64,000 bases of DNA from Chryseobacterium sp. VAUSW3 (GCF_002205795.1 NZ_NIUY01000003.1:124001-188000), one strand, 5' to 3'. Counted from the first letter of the stretch, positions 50,644-59,810 are shown. A program made the numbers and translations. Notes: generated by a model from the sequence alone, not told the origin.

Positions 50644-52035
50644 TTAAGATGTTACGGGATTTCCTTTTTCGCGCCATTCCTTCATCCCACCGGAATAGTT
50701 TTTTACGTGATTAAATCCGTATTTCTTTAAGAGCGAATATGCAATTGCCGAACGGTCGCCGCTCTGGCAGTGAATGATCACCTGCTTGTCTTTGCTTATT
50801 TTATCAAGGTTTTGAGGAAGCGTTCCTACAAAAACATTTTCCGCGCCTTCAATATGTCCATCTTCATATTCGGTTTTCCCTCTTACATCGACGATCTGCA
50901 CCTCTTCCTTGCCAAGATAGGTTTTAAATTCCTCGATATTGATAACGTCGGCTTGCTCGAGTTTAATCCCCGATAAATTGACTTCGGAAATAAATCCGGC
51001 AATCCGGTCGAGACCGATGCGCATGAGTTTTCTGGTAATTTCATCCATTTCTTCTTCGGGAGCTACGATCACGAAATCTTCATCATAATTCAGCAACCAG
51101 CCCGCCCAAGTACTCAGCGTTTTGTTGTTCTGGATGTTGATGCTTCCGGGAATAAATCCTTTGGCGAACTCCACTTTATTGCGGGTATCGATTACTTTTA
51201 TCCCTTCATTATATTTTTGGAGAAACTCTGTTTCGGAAAGTTTCGGATGTTTGGGAACCTCGGTCAGTAAAAGGCGTTCCACTTTGTTGAGCTTTTTCAT
51301 CATGGCAAAATATTTCGGTGGTTCCGGCTGACCTTCCAGCAGGTATTGCACAAAACCTTCTTTATCACTTTCGAATTGGAATGCCCAGTTTCTGATTTTC
51401 TCGTACCCTACGGTGGAACTTGGAACGGAGCCCAAAGCTTTACCACAGGCTGAACCGGCACCATGTCCCGGCCATACCTGAATATGAGGCGGCAGTTTTG
51501 AAAAATCCTGTACAGAACGGTACATTTCGTGAGCTCCTTTTTCCTGAGTTCCGGTAATTCCGGCTGCCTTTTCGAGCAGGTCGGGACGCCCGATATCGCC
51601 TACAAAAACAAAGTCTCCTGTGAAAATCATCACGGGTTCATCTGTTGCAGGATGGTCGGTGAGCAGGAAACTGATGCTTTCCGGCGTGTGACCGGGTGTA
51701 TGGATAACTTCCAAGGTCAGGTTTCCGACTTTAATTTTATCGCCGTGTTTCAAACTTTCATGGGGAAATTCGTATTGCCAGTCCGCGCCGCCCTCATCGG
51801 AAAGATACAGTTGTGCTCCGGTAATTTCTGCCAGTTCGTGGGAACCCGAAAGGAAATCGGCGTGAATATGCGTTTCGGTAATATGGGTAATGGTAAGGTT
51901 ATTTTCTTTAGCGATCTCCAGATAGGTATCCACATCACGCTTCGCGTCGATTACAATCGCTTCACCTTTTGCCTGACAGCCGATTAAATAGCTGCCCTGT
52001 GCTAAACTTGTATCATAAATGTGTTTAAAGAACAT
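50644..52035 (-). CDS. CstB-like persulfide dioxygenase-rhodanese fusion
   Basis: A 463-residue fusion: an ETHE1/persulfide-dioxygenase MBL domain (1-240) with iron-binding THIHADFLSG (His56, His58, Asp60), HTPGHTPES (His116), and TGDFVFVGDIGRPDL (Asp141); a first rhodanese domain (about 270-355) whose Cys loop is replaced by APEEEM and so is inactive; and a C-terminal rhodanese domain with active-site Cys423 (IIHCQSGDRS). This is the domain order of CstB, which oxidises low-molecular-weight persulfides to thiosulfate. It is probably read with the methyltransferase and the following thioredoxin genes. Confidence 0.92.
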   Translation of the reverse strand: MFFKHIYDTSLAQGSYLIGCQAKGEAIVIDAKRDVDTYLEIAKENNLTITHITETHIHADFLSGSHELAEITGAQLYLSDEGGADWQYEFPHESLKHGDKIKVGNLTLEVIHTPGHTPESISFLLTDHPATDEPVMIFTGDFVFVGDIGRPDLLEKAAGITGTQEKGAHEMYRSVQDFSKLPPHIQVWPGHGAGSACGKALGSVPSSTVGYEKIRNWAFQFESDKEGFVQYLLEGQPEPPKYFAMMKKLNKVERLLLTEVPKHPKLSETEFLQKYNEGIKVIDTRNKVEFAKGFIPGSINIQNNKTLSTWAGWLLNYDEDFVIVAPEEEMDEITRKLMRIGLDRIAGFISEVNLSGIKLEQADVINIEEFKTYLGKEEVQIVDVRGKTEYEDGHIEGAENVFVGTLPQNLDKISKDKQVIIHCQSGDRSAIAYSLLKKYGFNHVKNYSGGMKEWREKGNPVTS

Positions 52036-52092
52036 ATATTTTAATTTTAAATTGTTGTTACGTGTTTTTGTTAAGGCATCAAAACGGATACC

Positions 52093-52719
52093 TTATTTTT
52101 TAACGGCGAAAATCCGGATCACCGAGGCTTCACCCTGATGAAATTCTCCTTCAGCAAGAACTACTTTCTCTTCTGTTGCTTCGATGAATTCAAAATCATT
52201 GAAATCTTTTTTCAGTTCTTCGAGGTCATACAGCATCCCAACGTCGCGCGGATCGCCTGATTTTGGGTTGAGTTGCTGAAAAGTGGCTTGTTTCTTTGAA
52301 AACCCTTCGATAACAAGATGTCCACCGGGTTTCAGAAATCTGCTCAGCTTCCGGTGCTCAATTCTTCTGTCTTCTCCCGGAAAGTGCGCAAAGATGAGCG
52401 CCAAAGCATCAAAACTGTTTTCGGGATATCGTATGTTTTCAACATCTGAAATGGTATAACTGATCTTAACATCACTATGTTCTGCAAGAAGAAGCGCCTT
52501 GTTTTTCCCCGCTGTACTTTGGTCAAAGGCTTCGACTTCCCAACCTAATTTTGCCATAAATACGGCATTCCGGCCTTCGCCTTCCGCAGGAAGCAGAATT
52601 TTTCCGGGACGTAGATCCGCAGATTTTTCCTTTAAATAATCATTGGGTAACGTTCCGTAAGCATAGTGTTCATCGGCGTAACGCTGGTTCCAGAAGTTCT
52701 GTTGATTCATAGTCATCAT
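52093..52719 (-). CDS. Class I SAM-dependent methyltransferase
   Basis: A 208-residue methyltransferase, complete: a first motif LLPAEGEGRNAVFMAKLGWEVEAFDQS (in part; the Gly-rich loop binds SAM), then YPENSFDALALIFAHFP and LKPGGHLVIEGFSKKQ. It resembles the thiol/selenol/tellurite methyltransferase branch (TehB-like, thiopurine-like), so methylation of a sulfur species is plausible but not shown. It is the first gene of the minus-strand unit, 57 bp before cstB. Its promoter carries the candidate operator at 52773. Confidence 0.85.
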   Translation of the reverse strand: MMTMNQQNFWNQRYADEHYAYGTLPNDYLKEKSADLRPGKILLPAEGEGRNAVFMAKLGWEVEAFDQSTAGKNKALLLAEHSDVKISYTISDVENIRYPENSFDALALIFAHFPGEDRRIEHRKLSRFLKPGGHLVIEGFSKKQATFQQLNPKSGDPRDVGMLYDLEELKKDFNDFEFIEATEEKVVLAEGEFHQGEASVIRIFAVKK

Positions 52720-52742
52720 ATTAAGTCCTAAATACTGTAGTG

Positions 52743-52786
52743 CAAAATTAGTGAATCTGAAATGCCGGATTGGTAACCTGTGTTAC
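52743..52786 (-). promoter_or_regulatory. Candidate Crp/Fnr operator and promoter of sulfur operon
   Basis: GTAACCTGTGTTAC (52773-52786) is a perfect GTAAC-N4-GTTAC palindrome. On the minus strand it is followed after exactly 22 bp by TAATTTTG (52743-52750), a TAnnTTTG -7 box, 23 bp before the methyltransferase start. An activator centred about 41 bp before the transcription start fits class II Crp/Fnr activation. Weak -33 sequence also fits activator dependence. Confidence 0.7.
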
Positions 52787-52840
52787 TTAAGGTTTGAATG
52801 ATGGCTGTGAGAAAGAACTTTATTTCCGTAATTTTGTAAG

Positions 52841-53470
52841 ATGGAAATCACTGAATCAATTAAAGACCTTTTCGAGCCAGAACTGATGGAGGAGATCCTT
52901 GCCGTCGGTAAAAAGAAAACAGCCAAAGAAGGTGAAGTAATCATCAGTATTGGGCAGCGTTTGCTTTTCATGCCGATTGTACTTCAGGGAACCTTAAAAG
53001 TATCCATGATGCAGCCCGACGGGCGTGAACTCCTAATGTATTACCTGAATGCAAATCAAGGCTGTGCCATGTCGTTCACCTGCTGCATGCAGGAAGCCAA
53101 AAGTGAAATTATGGCCGTAGCAGAAGACGATGTGGAAATGTGGATGATTCCGGTAGAGTACATGGACTCCTGGATGCATAAATATCCCAGCTGGAAAAGT
53201 TTCGTGATGCGCACCATGCAAAACCGCTTTTACGAGATGCTGAGAGCGCTGGACATGGTAGTTTTCAACGGTCTTGATGTACGCCTCACCAATTATCTCA
53301 GAGAAAAATCAAAGATCACCGGAAAAACCGTACTTAATGTTTCTCATGAAGAGATTGCCAACGATTTGGCCAGCTCCCGCGTCGTGATCAGCCGCCTTCT
53401 TAAAAAACTGGAGAACGACGGTAAAGTGCTGCTGTACCGTAACCAGATCAAGCTGCTGAAGGATTTTTAA
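52841..53470 (+). CDS. Crp/Fnr-family transcriptional regulator
   Basis: A 209-residue regulator: N-terminal cNMP-binding-fold sensor domain (1-120), dimer helix (about 125-145) and a winged helix-turn-helix (VSHEEIANDLASSRVVISRLLKKL, in part, 167-190). Three cysteines lie together in the sensor domain (Cys75, Cys81, Cys82), without the four-Cys FeS pattern of FNR, which suggests a thiol or persulfide switch. It is divergent from the sulfur operon, next to the palindrome that recurs in front of three units. It is the likely regulator of the island (inference). Confidence 0.87.
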   Translation: MEITESIKDLFEPELMEEILAVGKKKTAKEGEVIISIGQRLLFMPIVLQGTLKVSMMQPDGRELLMYYLNANQGCAMSFTCCMQEAKSEIMAVAEDDVEMWMIPVEYMDSWMHKYPSWKSFVMRTMQNRFYEMLRALDMVVFNGLDVRLTNYLREKSKITGKTVLNVSHEEIANDLASSRVVISRLLKKLENDGKVLLYRNQIKLLKDF

Positions 53471-53494
53471 GAAATTTAAAATAGAAAACAGTAC

Positions 53495-53521
53495 ACACGG
53501 CCAGTCGGCCGTGTTTTTTTG
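53495..53521 (+). terminator. Intrinsic terminator after crp-like gene
   Basis: ACACGGCC and GGCCGTGT form a perfect 8-bp stem with a 4-nt loop, followed by six T. Confidence 0.85.
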
Positions 53522-53524
53522 TAT

Positions 53525-53568
53525 GTAACTCAGGTTACGTTCTCTGCTCCGTATAGCAGGTACATTTG
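53525..53568 (+). promoter_or_regulatory. Candidate Crp/Fnr operator and promoter of efflux operon
   Basis: GTAACTCAGGTTAC (53525-53538) is a perfect GTAAC-N4-GTTAC palindrome; exactly 22 bp later TACATTTG (53561-53568) matches TAnnTTTG. The TolC-type gene starts 18 bp after it. Same geometry as at 52743 and 47376. Confidence 0.7.
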
Positions 53569-53586
53569 CACAAAATTATACGGAAC

Positions 53587-54891
53587 ATGAGAAAACTATT
53601 GATTGCCGCATTTGCAATGTTCTCGAGTACAGTCCTTTGGGCTCAGGAAACAGTGCAGGTTTCCAGGCAGGATCTGGAAGAGAAAATAGAGCGTAACAAC
53701 CTTCAGCTTAAAATTGCGTCTGCAGAAGTACATTCTGCTGAGGCCGATCTGCTAATGTCCCGCGCGATGCATTTGCCTAACATAAAAGCCAGCTATACGG
53801 GGATCTCTACCAACAATCCGCTGATGGCCTTTGGTTCCAAACTCAATCAGGAACGGGTGACGATGGAGGATTTTAATCCCGCCAACCTCAACAATCCCAA
53901 GAATATTTTCAACTTCGCCACCAAGCTCGAAGTGCAGCAGCCCATTTACAATAAAGATGCGGTGTACATGAAGAAAGCCGGTGAAGTAAAGGTGGAAGTG
54001 CTGAAACTGAAACAGGAGCGCACCCGCGAATATCTGAAATTTGAACTGAACAAAGCTTATATGCAGCTCCAGATGGCATATAAAAACGTGGAAGTGTTGG
54101 AAGGCGCAAGAGCCACCGTTCTGGCCAATAAAAAAGTCATCGACAATTATTTTAAAAACGGAATGATTCAGAAATCTGATGTACTGGATATGAACGTGCG
54201 CGTTGCAGAAATCGACAGCCAGATCCGTTTTGCAAATTCGAATGTGCAGAACGCCTCCGATTATCTTTTCTATCTGCTGGATGAATCTCCGGAAAATAAA
54301 GTGATGAAACCTTCCGAAACCCTCGAATATCAGGAAGATCTTCTTACACCGGATCCTGTATTGAGTAAGGAGCGAAAAGACCTTCAGGCTTTCCGTAAAT
54401 CCCTGGAATCCTATGATTATTTGGTGAAATCTTCAGAAGCTAAATTTTTGCCCAGGTTGAACGCATTCGGAAGTTTTGAACTTTATGATAATAAACCCTA
54501 TCAGTTCAATGCCAAAGGTTATTTGGTAGGAGTTGAACTTTCCTGGAATATTTTCGACGGCATGAAAGCCAAAAGTGAAATCGCTAAATACAAAGCCGAT
54601 ATGGCGAAATCTGAAACAGAAGTTGCACAGTACCAAAAACAGAGCACCCTTGAACTCACCAAAGCTTACCGCCAAGTAACCGATGCCGACCACAAAGTGA
54701 AACTCAGCAAACAGGCGTGGGAGCAAACTGCAGAAGCGTACCGAATCCGCAAGAACCGATATGAGCAGGGGCTTGAGAAAGCTTCCGATGTTCTGAATGC
54801 AGAAACGCTGATGTCTAAAAAAGAACTCGAATATCATCAGTCTGTTCTGGAATACAATACTGCTTTGGAATATTATAAATTTTTGAAGTAA
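53587..54891 (+). CDS. TolC-family outer-membrane efflux channel
   Basis: A 434-residue outer-membrane factor with a signal peptide (1-20, ending LWAQ) and long helices typical for TolC: about 100-200 and 300-430, with LKFELNKAYMQLQMAYKNV and YEQGLEKASDVLNAETLMSK. It forms the exit duct for the pump encoded downstream. The start at 53587 is preferred because it gives the signal peptide; upstream in-frame residues come from the promoter. First gene of the unit tolC-adaptor-permease. Confidence 0.9.
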   Translation: MRKLLIAAFAMFSSTVLWAQETVQVSRQDLEEKIERNNLQLKIASAEVHSAEADLLMSRAMHLPNIKASYTGISTNNPLMAFGSKLNQERVTMEDFNPANLNNPKNIFNFATKLEVQQPIYNKDAVYMKKAGEVKVEVLKLKQERTREYLKFELNKAYMQLQMAYKNVEVLEGARATVLANKKVIDNYFKNGMIQKSDVLDMNVRVAEIDSQIRFANSNVQNASDYLFYLLDESPENKVMKPSETLEYQEDLLTPDPVLSKERKDLQAFRKSLESYDYLVKSSEAKFLPRLNAFGSFELYDNKPYQFNAKGYLVGVELSWNIFDGMKAKSEIAKYKADMAKSETEVAQYQKQSTLELTKAYRQVTDADHKVKLSKQAWEQTAEAYRIRKNRYEQGLEKASDVLNAETLMSKKELEYHQSVLEYNTALEYYKFLK

Positions 54892-54976
54892 AATATCGCA
54901 GATTTTACAGATCAATCTTTAATGTTACCGTTATCATCGATTTCTCAAAAAAACTAAACTCAGAAAATAATCTCTT

Positions 54977-56062
54977 ATGAAAAAACATATTTATCTTTCA
55001 TTACTGCTTGGTTCAGCCCTTCTTGCAAGCTGTTCCTCCGATCCCGCAGCAATTGCCGACAACACCAAGCCGGTTCAGGTAACCCTTAGCAGCACGGGAA
55101 CAACCGACGCATTGGGATACGTTAATGCAAGTGGGACACTTGTGGCAAAAAACTCCGTCAATGTATCGACCAGAATGATGGGCTATATTACAATGCTCAG
55201 AGCGGATGTGGGAGATTTCGTAAGTGCAGGTCAGTCCCTTGTAAGCATCAATAATACTGATATTCAGGCGAAAGGCGGACAGGCGAATGCCCAGATTGCA
55301 CAGGCGCAGGCGGCTTTTAACAGTGCTTCGAAGGATTATCAGCGTTTCCAGAATTTGTATAACTCACAAAGTGCTTCCCAAAAAGAGCTTGATGATATGC
55401 GTGCCCGTTACGAAATGGCGAAAGCTACATTGGATGGCGCGAGAATGATGAAAAGCGAAGTGAATTCACAGTATCGTTACACCAACATCAGTGCTCCGAT
55501 TTCCGGAGTCGTGACCGCAAAATATGCGAGTCAGGGCGATCTTGCCAATCCGGGAATGCCGATCCTTACGATTGAAAGTTCCGGGAACTTACTTGCACAG
55601 GTTCTGGTTTCTGAGCAGCACATCACCTTAATCAAACCGGGTATGCCGGTAAAAGTTCTGATGAAATCTACCAATAAGGAAGTTGCAGGTCAGGTCTCGG
55701 AAGTAAGTCTTTCAGCAACAAATACCGGCGGACAGTACGTTGTGAAAATCAGTGTTCCCCAAAGCAAGGAATATCTGCCGGGAATGTATGTGAATGTGCA
55801 GTTTCCGTTCAAAAGAAGCGGAAGCGTCAATCAGGACTTTCAGGAATCCGTAACCGTACCGAAATCAGCACTGGTTGAAAACGGACAGCTCACCGGAATC
55901 TACACCGTAAGCTCAAGCAATACCGCGCTTCTCCGCTGGGTGAAAACTGGGAAAGTGATGGGCGATCAGGTGGAAATTCTTTCAGGCCTTTCCGCCAAAG
56001 AACCTTATATCGTTTCCGCCAACGGAAAACTGTTTAACGGTGCAAAAGTAACCACAAAATAA
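54977..56062 (+). CDS. RND efflux periplasmic adaptor (lipoprotein)
   Basis: A 361-residue membrane-fusion protein with a lipobox ending at Cys19 (LLASCSS). Seen: a lipoyl-like segment MMGYITMLRADVGDFVSAGQ (in part), an alpha-helical hairpin (about 100-150) and beta-barrel parts (VSEQHITLIKPGMPVKVLM, QSKEYLPGMYVNVQFPFK). It bridges the permease and the TolC channel. 85 bp after the channel gene. The substrate of the pump is unknown. Confidence 0.9.
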   Translation: MKKHIYLSLLLGSALLASCSSDPAAIADNTKPVQVTLSSTGTTDALGYVNASGTLVAKNSVNVSTRMMGYITMLRADVGDFVSAGQSLVSINNTDIQAKGGQANAQIAQAQAAFNSASKDYQRFQNLYNSQSASQKELDDMRARYEMAKATLDGARMMKSEVNSQYRYTNISAPISGVVTAKYASQGDLANPGMPILTIESSGNLLAQVLVSEQHITLIKPGMPVKVLMKSTNKEVAGQVSEVSLSATNTGGQYVVKISVPQSKEYLPGMYVNVQFPFKRSGSVNQDFQESVTVPKSALVENGQLTGIYTVSSSNTALLRWVKTGKVMGDQVEILSGLSAKEPYIVSANGKLFNGAKVTTK

Positions 56063-56151
56063 TGTGATGATCTGATGATCGCATGATCTGCTGATTTGTT
56101 ATCAGCATTTAATGATCTTATCAGCACACTAACTAATTACCTGATTATATT

Positions 56152-59100
56152 ATGGAAAAAGGAATCGCAGGACGTATAGCCGAGTTTTTTATCAATTCAA
56201 AATTAACCATTCTGTTAATGATTGCATTGATGATTATCGGGGTGTACAGTTCTACATTAATACCAAGAGAAGAAGAACCGCAGATCATTGTGCCGATGGC
56301 CGATGTAATGGTGGGATATGCCGGCGCCAGTCCCAAAGAAGTGGAAAGCCGCGTGGTTAAACCTTTAGAGAAAATTATCTCCAATATTAAAGGAGTAGAG
56401 CATGTGCATGCCATGGCGATGAACGGCCGTGCTATGATCATCGTTCAGTTTTATGTAGGTGAAGATACCGAACGTTCTTATGTGAAGCTGTATGACGAGC
56501 TCATGAAGAATAAAAATATTTTTCCTCCGGGTATTTCGGAACCCATGGTGAAAACCCGTTCCATCGATGATGTTCCGATGTTGGGACTCACGTTGTGGAG
56601 CGAAAAATACAATGATTTTGAGTTGAGACAGATTACTGAAGAACTGGCTTCCGAAATCAAAAAAGAAAAAGATGTTTCTCAAACCAACGTGATCGGAGGC
56701 CGCCCACGACAGCTGAAAATCATCCTCGACCGTGAAAAAATGGCTGAAAGTGCTGTAGATCCGCTGACGGTAATGCAGATGATTCAGGCCAACAACGGCA
56801 GCGCACAGAGCGGAAGTTTTGTGAGCAACGATACTGAATATTTGCTGAAAACCGGCCAGTTCCTCACTTCTCAGGAAGATGTTGAAAATCTGGTGGTCGG
56901 AACTTCGCAATCAATGCCGGTGTATCTGAAACAGATCGCAACCGTGACGGACGGACCTGCTTCGCCTGCCAATTACGTAAGCATGGGCTTCGGGAAAGGA
57001 ACTGAAAAAGGAACAAAAAATCCTTCAGAATATCCTGCAGTTACGCTTTCTGTTTCAAAAGTGAAAGGGGCGGATGCGATGAAAATTTCGGAGCAGCTTC
57101 TGGAGAAAGTGGAATCTTTAAAGAAAACTTTAATCCCCAATGATGTTCACGTGGAAGTCACCAGAAACTATGGTGAAACGGCTTCGCATAAAGTATCCGA
57201 ACTTTTGCTTCACTTAGGTGTGGCGATTGTTGCAGTAACCATTCTTGTAATGCTGGCGATGGGTTGGCGTGGTGGTTTGGTCGTATTCCTTTCAGTACCG
57301 CTTACGTTTGCCCTTACGCTTTTCAGCTACTATATGTTGGGATACACGCTGAATAGAATTACGCTTTTTGCCCTTGTTTTTGTGGTGGGAATTGTAGTGG
57401 ATGACAGTATCATCATTGCCGAAAATATGCACAGGCATTTCCACATGAAGAAACTGCCGTTTAAACAGGCTGCAATTTATGCGATTAATGAAGTTGGAAA
57501 CCCAACCATCCTGGCGACCTTTACGGTAATCGCTGCAATTTTACCGATGGCCTTTGTATCCGGAATGATGGGTCCTTATATGTCGCCGATGCCGATTGGA
57601 GCGTCGATTGCCATGTTGCTTTCACTTTTCGTTGCATTGACGGTAACTCCATATCTGGGTTATCATCTGCTTAAAGTGAAAGATGAAAAAGAACATCAGG
57701 AAGAACAGGGATTGGAAACCGGTTTCATCTATAAATGGTACAAAAAAATTGAGCAGCCGTTCCTGGACAGTTCAAAAAGAAGATGGGTAATGTTGGGAAT
57801 TACCGGAGTTTTGCTGCTGATTTCTATGCTCGCCTTCTTTACCAAATGGGTAGCGGTAAAAATGCTTCCGTTCGACAATAAAAATGAAATCCAGGTGGTG
57901 ATTGATATGCCTGAAGGGACTACGCTTGAGAAAACATCAGTGGTGGCCAAAGAGGTTTCACAGTATCTGAGAACCGTTCCGGAAGTGGTGAATTACCAGA
58001 ATTATGTTGGAGCTTCATCACCGATTACCTTCAACGGACTTGTTCGTCATTATGATTTGCGGGGTGCGAGCAATACTGCGGATATCCAGGTTAATTTACT
58101 TAACAAAGGCGAACGCTCAAAACAGAGTCATGATGTTGCTAAAACCATCCGTCCGGAAATCCAAAAGATTGCGAAAAAATATGGAGCCAACATCAAGATT
58201 GTTGAGGTTCCGCCAGGGCCGCCGGTACTTTCTACCATTGTTGCAGAAGTGTACGGACCGGATTATCAGGAACAGATCAGAATCGCAGATGAGGTTCAGA
58301 AAATCCTTATTAATACAGAAGATGTTGTAGATGTTGACTGGATGGTGGAGGCGCCACAGGGTGAATTCAAAATCATTCCTGATAAAGAAAAAAGCATGCT
58401 GAACGGCATCGCGCCGCAGCAACTTGTTGGAAATCTGAATTATCTTTTAGGAGAATATCCGGTTTCTACACTTTATGATGAAAAAAGCAGCCAGCCTGTA
58501 AATATGGTGATGAAACTGGATAACAGTGAAAAATCAAACATACAGGATATCACTGCGCTGAAAGTGAAAGGTGCTGCAGGAAATATGATGCCGGTAAGCG
58601 ACGTGGCAAAAGTGGAAAGAGGTCCTTTGGAAAAAAGCATCTACCGCAAAGACCAGAAAAGAGTAGTATATGTTCTTGCTGACATGGCAGGAGCACTGGA
58701 AAGTCCGGCGTATGCGATTCTTGGAATGGAAGAAAAACTTAAAAACATTAAGCTTCCGGCCGGTTATAAAATCAACGAACTGTATATGGAGCAGCCAAAA
58801 GATGAAAGCGACTATACGGTGAAATGGGATGGAGAATGGCAGATTACGCTCGAAGTCTTCCGTGATCTGGGAGTTGCTTTTGCTGTAGTAATTATCATTA
58901 TTTATATGCTGATTGTGGGCTGGTTCCAGAATTTCAAAACACCGTTGGTGATGATGGCCGCAATTCCGCTTTCTTTGGTGGGAATCGTGTTGGGTCACTG
59001 GTTATTGGGCGCATTCTTTACCGCGACTTCATTTATCGGGATGATTGCGTTGGCAGGAGTTATGGTAAGAAATTCTGTTCTTCTCATCGACTTTATCGAA

Positions 59101-59409
59101 ATCCGTCTGAACGAAGGAATTCCTATGAAGCAGGCCATTATTGAAGCCGGTGCGGTGCGTACAACCCCAATTTTACTGACAACTGGAGCAGTCGTTATCG
59201 GAGCTGTGATTATTCTATTTGATCCTATCTTCCAGGGGCTTGCGATCTCTCTGGTGTTCGGAGCGATCGTTTCTACAGTGCTTACGCTGATTGTAGTTCC
59301 ATTGATCTATTACATGACCGAAAAGAAGAAATGGGAGAAAATACATGCAGCAAATGTGTCTGATGAAGAAGAATTTAATCACAACCTAAATCTTAATTTA
59401 CCTGAATAA
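56152..59409 (+). CDS. RND efflux pump permease
   Basis: A 1085-residue inner-membrane proton-driven transporter with twelve spans in two halves and two large periplasmic loops. Seen: TM1 (LTILLMIALMIIGVYS), TM4-like segment LFALVFVVGIVVDDSIIIAENMHRHF with the Asp pair needed for proton transfer, the second-half segments VAFAVVIIIIYMLIVGWFQ and SFIGMIALAGVMVRNSVLL. Compared with AcrB (about 1050) the length is usual. It follows the adaptor by 89 bp, and a strong terminator follows. Together with the regulator site in front of tolC this suggests export of a sulfur-related compound or a metal-thiol adduct (inference). Confidence 0.93.
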   Translation: MEKGIAGRIAEFFINSKLTILLMIALMIIGVYSSTLIPREEEPQIIVPMADVMVGYAGASPKEVESRVVKPLEKIISNIKGVEHVHAMAMNGRAMIIVQFYVGEDTERSYVKLYDELMKNKNIFPPGISEPMVKTRSIDDVPMLGLTLWSEKYNDFELRQITEELASEIKKEKDVSQTNVIGGRPRQLKIILDREKMAESAVDPLTVMQMIQANNGSAQSGSFVSNDTEYLLKTGQFLTSQEDVENLVVGTSQSMPVYLKQIATVTDGPASPANYVSMGFGKGTEKGTKNPSEYPAVTLSVSKVKGADAMKISEQLLEKVESLKKTLIPNDVHVEVTRNYGETASHKVSELLLHLGVAIVAVTILVMLAMGWRGGLVVFLSVPLTFALTLFSYYMLGYTLNRITLFALVFVVGIVVDDSIIIAENMHRHFHMKKLPFKQAAIYAINEVGNPTILATFTVIAAILPMAFVSGMMGPYMSPMPIGASIAMLLSLFVALTVTPYLGYHLLKVKDEKEHQEEQGLETGFIYKWYKKIEQPFLDSSKRRWVMLGITGVLLLISMLAFFTKWVAVKMLPFDNKNEIQVVIDMPEGTTLEKTSVVAKEVSQYLRTVPEVVNYQNYVGASSPITFNGLVRHYDLRGASNTADIQVNLLNKGERSKQSHDVAKTIRPEIQKIAKKYGANIKIVEVPPGPPVLSTIVAEVYGPDYQEQIRIADEVQKILINTEDVVDVDWMVEAPQGEFKIIPDKEKSMLNGIAPQQLVGNLNYLLGEYPVSTLYDEKSSQPVNMVMKLDNSEKSNIQDITALKVKGAAGNMMPVSDVAKVERGPLEKSIYRKDQKRVVYVLADMAGALESPAYAILGMEEKLKNIKLPAGYKINELYMEQPKDESDYTVKWDGEWQITLEVFRDLGVAFAVVIIIIYMLIVGWFQNFKTPLVMMAAIPLSLVGIVLGHWLLGAFFTATSFIGMIALAGVMVRNSVLLIDFIEIRLNEGIPMKQAIIEAGAVRTTPILLTTGAVVIGAVIILFDPIFQGLAISLVFGAIVSTVLTLIVVPLIYYMTEKKKWEKIHAANVSDEEEFNHNLNLNLPE

Positions 59410-59436
59410 TTTAAGTATAACTCATCACTAATCTCA

Positions 59437-59472
59437 GGACACGGCCGGATTTTGTGCCGGCCGTGTCCTTTT
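59437..59472 (+). terminator. Intrinsic terminator after RND permease gene
   Basis: GGACACGGCCGG and CCGGCCGTGTCC form a perfect 12-bp stem with an 8-nt loop, followed by TTTT. It separates the pump from the PII-like gene and may reduce its expression rather than stop it. Confidence 0.88.
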
Positions 59473-59485
59473 AAATTTCAAAACA

Positions 59486-59791
59486 ATGAAACTCATTCAT
59501 ATTATTGCAGTAAAGGAATTCGAGAAAAAAGTAAAAGATATTTTGCTGCATTCAGGAGTTCAGGCATTTTCTTACGGCGAAGTCCGCGGATTTAAGTCCA
59601 ACGGTTCGGTATCTTCTTCCGAAAACTGGTTTGCCTCTTCAGGCGCAGAAACCGAATCTTTATTGTTTACCGTATTTGCAGATGACGAAGTGCTTGAAAA
59701 GATTACTGAACGCATCCGTAAATTCAATACACAACAGGAGTTCGAGTCCAGGATTCACCTGGCTGCCGTAGCAGTAGAACAGATTATTTAA
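59486..59791 (+). CDS. PII-like nitrogen-regulatory-family protein
   Basis: A 101-residue protein with the PII/CutA-like ferredoxin fold: LIHIIAVKEFEKKVKDILLHSGVQAFSYGEVRGF (in part), SLLFTVFADDEVLEKITERIRKF and HLAAVAVEQI. PII-like proteins next to RND pumps or bicarbonate and metal transporters sense small ligands and control the transporter by direct contact. The uridylylation Tyr loop of GlnB is not seen. It follows the permease gene past a terminator. Confidence 0.8.
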   Translation: MKLIHIIAVKEFEKKVKDILLHSGVQAFSYGEVRGFKSNGSVSSSENWFASSGAETESLLFTVFADDEVLEKITERIRKFNTQQEFESRIHLAAVAVEQII

Positions 59792-59810
59792 TAATAAAAA
59801 CAGAACAATT

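Noticed and set aside
56063-56151. TGATCTGATGATCGCATGATCTG-like direct repeats before the RND permease gene
   Set aside because: Short, imperfect and of simple TGAT composition; no support for a regulatory or mobile function.
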